Assembly (NCBI GenBank): GCA_019359595.1
Contig: JAHHGZ010000020.1
Coordinates: forward strand, 1 to 64,000
Length of the DNA: 64,000 bases
Direction of reading: 5' to 3'
DNA from: Cyanomargarita calcarea GSE-NOS-MK-12-04C
Lineage (GTDB): Bacteria; Cyanobacteriota; Cyanobacteriia; Cyanobacteriales; Nostocaceae
Made by a program: the position numbers and the translations under genes. Shown piece by piece: positions 63,878 to 64,000 of the stretch (its first letter is position 1; each line of letters starts with the position of its first letter). A model generated the notes under the pieces. That model searched no databases and was not told the origin of the DNA. It saw nothing but the letters and a program-made list of their open reading frames with translations.

Positions 63878-64000
63878 AGAAGTAACTGAGGAACTCTAGC
63901 CTGAAGTATTATTTGATACGGTTATTATAGAACAACCCCAGTCAGAGTAAAACACATAACGATACCATTTTGCATAATCTTTACAACAACATTTTCAAGA

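Overview
The window looks like a chromosomal segment of a filamentous, probably heterocystous (Nostocales-type) cyanobacterium. The octamer GCGATCGC recurs throughout. Intergenic regions carry heptanucleotide tandem repeats (TAACTCC, GGAAGAA and GTTAGTG-type). There are photoprotection genes: a helical carotenoid protein, an OCP-C-terminal-domain homologue and a high-light-inducible protein. The giant Ser/Thr kinase-AAA-histidine kinase and the gyrB intein also fit this group. No rRNA, tRNA or convincing CRISPR array was seen.

Layout. 0-3 kb is a decaying accessory stretch: the tail of an IS630-type transposase, a 5'-truncated gene, a methyltransferase, a WD40 pseudogene and a toxin-antitoxin pair whose PIN toxin is frameshifted. 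3-7 kb holds glyS and murD; murD carries an in-frame insertion of dispersed repeat DNA. 7-16 kb is accessory: a second eroded toxin-antitoxin pair, a GH24 lysozyme, a 2046-residue mosaic protein with a six-repeat propeller and a C-terminal lectin-like propeller, an orphan in-frame propeller fragment behind it, and a small secreted protein. 16.5-21.7 kb is a multi-domain sensor kinase gene split by a deletion. 22-28.4 kb has a pentapeptide protein, the TldD/TldE protease pair, a YbjN protein and miaA.

28.8-38 kb is an information-processing block: gyrB with a 245-residue mini-intein, a 1.5-kb leader, sigA, a high-light-inducible protein and a gyrA/parC-type topoisomerase subunit. 38-50 kb contains a lone receiver protein, a TPR lipoprotein-like or periplasmic protein, an asymmetric pair of ABC exporters, a cupin, and a MacA-MacB-type efflux operon. 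After these come four head-to-tail copies of a 115-bp miniature element. 50.6-57.7 kb combines carotenoid photoprotection (HCP and CTDH) with queuosine synthesis (queG), a HAD phosphatase and an RsbU/RsbW-like partner-switching pair plus a NarL-type regulator. 58-64 kb has a WecG/TagA glycosyltransferase, ftsE, membrane and hypothetical proteins, an alpha/beta hydrolase and a small restriction-endonuclease-fold protein.

The main theme outside the housekeeping genes is repeat-driven remodelling. At least three families of short terminal-inverted-repeat elements, several heptamer tracts and nested hairpins sit between genes and, in two cases (murD and the gyrA/parC paralogue), inside reading frames. 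Several genes (WD40 protein, two toxins, multi-kinase, giant lectin protein) show deletions or frameshifts. All calls come from reading the sequence; no database search was run.
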